Source: Nitrosomonas ureae
Lineage (GTDB): Bacteria > Pseudomonadota > Gammaproteobacteria > Burkholderiales > Nitrosomonadaceae
Direction: 5' to 3'
Length of the DNA stretch: 64,000 nt
Assembly (NCBI RefSeq): GCF_001455205.1
Contig: NZ_CP013341.1
Span: 2,046,001 to 2,110,000 of the forward strand
The notes beneath the pieces are model-generated. The model was not told the origin of the DNA. It did no database searches and saw only the letters and a program-made list of their open reading frames with translations. The position numbers and the translations under genes were made by a program. Shown here piece after piece: positions 61,578 through 64,000 of the stretch. Numbering within the stretch: position 1 is the first letter of the stretch; every line of letters begins with the position of its first letter.

Positions 61578-63092
61578 ATGACGCGGAAAGATGTGCAACG
61601 TGATTTTTTGGCGTCCGTTGTGGTATTTCTGGTGGCATTGCCGTTGTGCATGGGCATTGCCATTGCTTCCGGTGTCCCTCCCGTGAAGGGCATTATCACC
61701 GGTATTGTCGGTGGCCTGGTGGTCGGATTTCTTGCCGGTTGTCCGCTGCAGATCAGCGGCCCGGCTGCCGGTTTGACCGTACTTGTCTTCGATATGATCC
61801 AGCGTTTTGGCGTAGACAAACTAGGGATAGTGGTTCTGGCGGCAGGCGCCATTCAAATCCTGGCGGGATTTCTCCAGTTGGGCCAATGGTTCCGGGCCGT
61901 TTCCCCGGCAGTTATTCAAGGGATGTTAGCGGGAATCGGCGTGCTCATCCTGGCAAGCCAATTTCACATCATGATTGGGGACACGCCCAAGGAAAGCGGG
62001 CTTGAGAATATTTTGACCATTCCCGAAGCGATGAGGAAAGGGTTGATTCCTCATGAGGGGGATGACCCGAGCCATTGGGTGTCGGCCCACATTGGAATTC
62101 TCACGATCGCAGTCATTATTCTTTGGCAATTCCTGGTGCCCAAAAGATTTCAATTTATCCCGGCTCCCTTGGTGGGGGTATTGGTCGCCAGTGGAGTAGC
62201 CTATGTGCAAAATCTCTCTATCGATTATATTGAATTCCAAGATAGCCTCGGCAGCTCGATCGATTTTCTGAGAATGGAGGATTTTTCCTCCCTTCTCGAT
62301 CCGTCCCTATTGTCCATGGCAATCGCCATTGCCTTTATCGCCAGCGCGGAAACCCTCTTATGCGCCACTGCCGTCGACCAAATGCATTTGGGTTCGCGAA
62401 CCCGATATAACCGGGAAATGTCCGCTCAGGGAATGGGCAATCTTTTGTGTGGATTCCTTGGCGCTTTACCCATGACCGGGGTGATTGTCCGCAGCAAAGC
62501 CAATATTCAGAGTGGAGGCCGAACCCGTGTTTCAGCCATTTTGCATGGTGGATGGTTACTGCTTTTTGCCGGACTTTTCCCGCAAATACTCGAACGGGTT
62601 CCCATCGCGAGCTTGGCCGCCCTTCTCGTGTATACCGGCTATACCCTCATCAATGTGCAGGCTATCCGAACACTTTCAATGTTCGGCCGGGGAGAAGTCG
62701 CCGTATATGCGGTGACCCTGGTGACCATTGTGACAACTAACCTCTTGATAGGCGTGCTTGCAGGGCTCGGTGTGGCACTTGCGAAGCTGATTTATTCAAC
62801 CAACACCCTTAAGGTTTCCGTCGACCCAGGGATGAACGACAAACCGATTTCCATCAAATTCTCCGGTGCCGCCACGTTCGTAAGTCTTCCCAAGATGGCC
62901 AATATCCTGGACGACATTCCATTGAAGAGAAATGTACATCTCGATTTCGATGATCTACGCTATATTGATCACGCATGCCTTAACTTGTTGGTCTCATGGA
63001 AGAGATTTTATGAAGCCAGAAATGGAACAGTGTCTTTCGATTGGAAGACGTTGGAAAACAGGTTACTTGGAGGAAAATGGGGACAGGAGTAG
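61578..63092 (+). CDS. SulP-family anion permease (bicarbonate or sulphate)
   Basis: 504 aa from ATG 61578, behind GGAAGGGG; the TTG at 61539 is less likely. Polytopic SulP protein: LASVVVFLVALPLCMGIAIA, GCPLQISGPAAGLTVLVFDM, CGFLGALPMTGVIVRSKANI, then a shortened STAS domain (VHLDFDDLRYIDHACLNLLV). Its N-terminus resembles bacterial SulP proteins discussed as BicA-like bicarbonate carriers, but sulphate transport cannot be excluded. Together with sbtA it could give two routes for inorganic carbon. Confidence 0.88.
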   Translation: MTRKDVQRDFLASVVVFLVALPLCMGIAIASGVPPVKGIITGIVGGLVVGFLAGCPLQISGPAAGLTVLVFDMIQRFGVDKLGIVVLAAGAIQILAGFLQLGQWFRAVSPAVIQGMLAGIGVLILASQFHIMIGDTPKESGLENILTIPEAMRKGLIPHEGDDPSHWVSAHIGILTIAVIILWQFLVPKRFQFIPAPLVGVLVASGVAYVQNLSIDYIEFQDSLGSSIDFLRMEDFSSLLDPSLLSMAIAIAFIASAETLLCATAVDQMHLGSRTRYNREMSAQGMGNLLCGFLGALPMTGVIVRSKANIQSGGRTRVSAILHGGWLLLFAGLFPQILERVPIASLAALLVYTGYTLINVQAIRTLSMFGRGEVAVYAVTLVTIVTTNLLIGVLAGLGVALAKLIYSTNTLKVSVDPGMNDKPISIKFSGAATFVSLPKMANILDDIPLKRNVHLDFDDLRYIDHACLNLLVSWKRFYEARNGTVSFDWKTLENRLLGGKWGQE

Positions 63093-63271
63093 AATTGAGA
63101 ACATTGTCGATGGGTTGCATGATTTTTTGTTTTGTAATCTATATTCGTGATTCTGTAACCAACAGTGCGCTTTATTTTGGGGACGTTTATTTCTCTTGAT
63201 TTGCGACTTGACCCCATTAGAATGCTGTCATCCTGCAAAATACGGTGGTAGACCCCGCGATGTTTCGAAGA

Positions 63272-64000
63272 CTACTCGAGTAAAGACACGAGATCCGTAG
63301 TGACAGAGTCAACAGCTGCGATCATTTCGTCGATAGTCTCAATGAGTGGAAGGCCTTCGGCGATGCCGGGTTCATGCAGTACAAGCTGAAAACGAAACTG
63401 TTGCTTGAGATCCGCTACTTCGTTTACTTGACCTATGTAGAGCTCGAACCCAGGCTGCAGTGGAAAGCCCTTGTCTGCTGGATTAATGTAGATGTCCATT
63501 TTCGCGAAGGCCGCCACTGTATCCGGAGGCATCGATCCGGCGGCGAGGTTGGACATCAGTTGGCCTAGGTGAATTCCCGCCGCTTGAGAACCAACCGTGA
63601 AGAGCAACCGGTGCTTTTCAACGTTGTTCAGTCGACCGAGTCGCCAAAGCGCGTCGTTTCCACCGCGATAGGGTCGAACTGCATCAATGCAGGCGATAGT
63701 GTTGGGCGAGGCACCTGGGAGCCTGTTAGCCTTGGAGGCATCGTACTTAGCTTGATCGTCGGCGATGGGAAAGTAGATTCCTCGCGGATTTGGTGGAGCG
63801 TCGCCCGTGTCCTTGCACACAAGCTGGTAGGCCAAATGATCGAGCGCCGTGGTGAGATTCTGAATGGTGTCGCCTGCTAGAAGTGGAAGGTCATCCGGCG
63901 CAGCTGGCGCCTGCTCGATGTAGTATACGACCTTGCGCGTGGCCGGGTGCTGCTTTGCGCCAATCGTATAGGGCTTCGTGTCGAAGAACTGCCGAACGGC
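63272..64000 (-). CDS. hypothetical protein, partial at the right edge
   Basis: At least 242 aa. The frame is open to the window end, where it begins AVRQFFDTKPYTIGAKQHPA, so the true start lies beyond; the TTG at 63835 is internal. Soluble, with LDHLAYQLVCKDTGDAPPNP and GAPTNTIACIDAVRPYRGG-type stretches (read here as GASPNTIACIDAVRPYRGGN). I do not recognise a family. It is richer in G+C than the preceding genes, which suggests recent acquisition. Confidence 0.6.
   Translation of the reverse strand, partial: AVRQFFDTKPYTIGAKQHPATRKVVYYIEQAPAAPDDLPLLAGDTIQNLTTALDHLAYQLVCKDTGDAPPNPRGIYFPIADDQAKYDASKANRLPGASPNTIACIDAVRPYRGGNDALWRLGRLNNVEKHRLLFTVGSQAAGIHLGQLMSNLAAGSMPPDTVAAFAKMDIYINPADKGFPLQPGFELYIGQVNEVADLKQQFRFQLVLHEPGIAEGLPLIETIDEMIAAVDSVTTDLVSLLE

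Noticed and set aside
1..64000. tRNA or rRNA genes
   Set aside because: No intergenic stretch showed a TPsiC-arm-like GTTCGANTC with matching acceptor ends or rRNA-like sequence on reading.

Overview
The window reads as chromosomal DNA of a betaproteobacterium, most likely a Nitrosomonas-like ammonia oxidiser. The grounds are the ileS-lspA and pepA-holC-valS neighbourhoods, the beta-type flagellar genes, the inorganic-carbon transporters and the dispersed GTAG-type and GGATTCCCGC-type palindromes. No diagnostic gene (amo, hao, rRNA) lies in the window, so the genus is an inference. I see no tRNA, rRNA or CRISPR array.

Layout. 1-5.3 kb: the 3' part of ileS, lspA, a tiny lipoprotein, and a bicarbonate-uptake operon on the minus strand (small exported protein, SbtA permease, PII-like SbtB). 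5.6-14.7 kb: a FixL/FixJ-like two-component pair, small envelope proteins, a DUF3330 protein, a LolA-like/SRPBCC pair, a VOC protein, SelO, a flavin monooxygenase and a NYN-domain protein. 14.7-23.1 kb: a type I restriction-modification island on the minus strand (hsdM, hsdS, RhuM-Fic, RAYT transposase, vapB, vapC, hsdR), peppered with a 28-bp GTAG palindrome that sits inside reading frames and supplies stop codons. 23.4-25.8 kb: arfB and a PAS-GGDEF-EAL protein. 26-31 kb: three tandem paralogues of a secreted, probably TIM-barrel protein, each preceded by the same 19-bp inverted repeat. 32.2-36.1 kb: an ECF42-type sigma factor with three DGPF/YCII proteins, DUF1428 and DUF1579 proteins, and two matching TGTCGA-N17-CGAC promoter candidates. 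36.2-36.4 kb: an IS200-type relic. 36.7-43.4 kb: flagellar genes (PilZ/YcgR, FlhB-like, FliK-like, fliT, fliS, frameshifted fliD, flaG, fliC with a sigma-28 promoter). 43.7-46 kb: a NarL-type two-component pair. 46.3-55.8 kb: valS, a hypothetical gene, holC, pepA, an HDOD-GGDEF protein, serB and malic enzyme. 56.2-64 kb: a group III truncated globin with a diguanylate cyclase, an SH3 lipoprotein, a small membrane protein, DUF2254 and SulP proteins, and a partial gene of different composition at the right edge.

Themes. (1) Inorganic carbon: SbtA/SbtB and a SulP permease. (2) Surface/motility switching: three GGDEF proteins and one PilZ protein around a late flagellar cluster. (3) Mobile palindromes with their probable transposase inside a restriction locus; this is the most unusual part of the window, because the repeats are read as protein (V-G-A-N-D/N...) in HsdR, HsdM and the transposase itself, and end HsdS, RhuM-Fic and the transposase.
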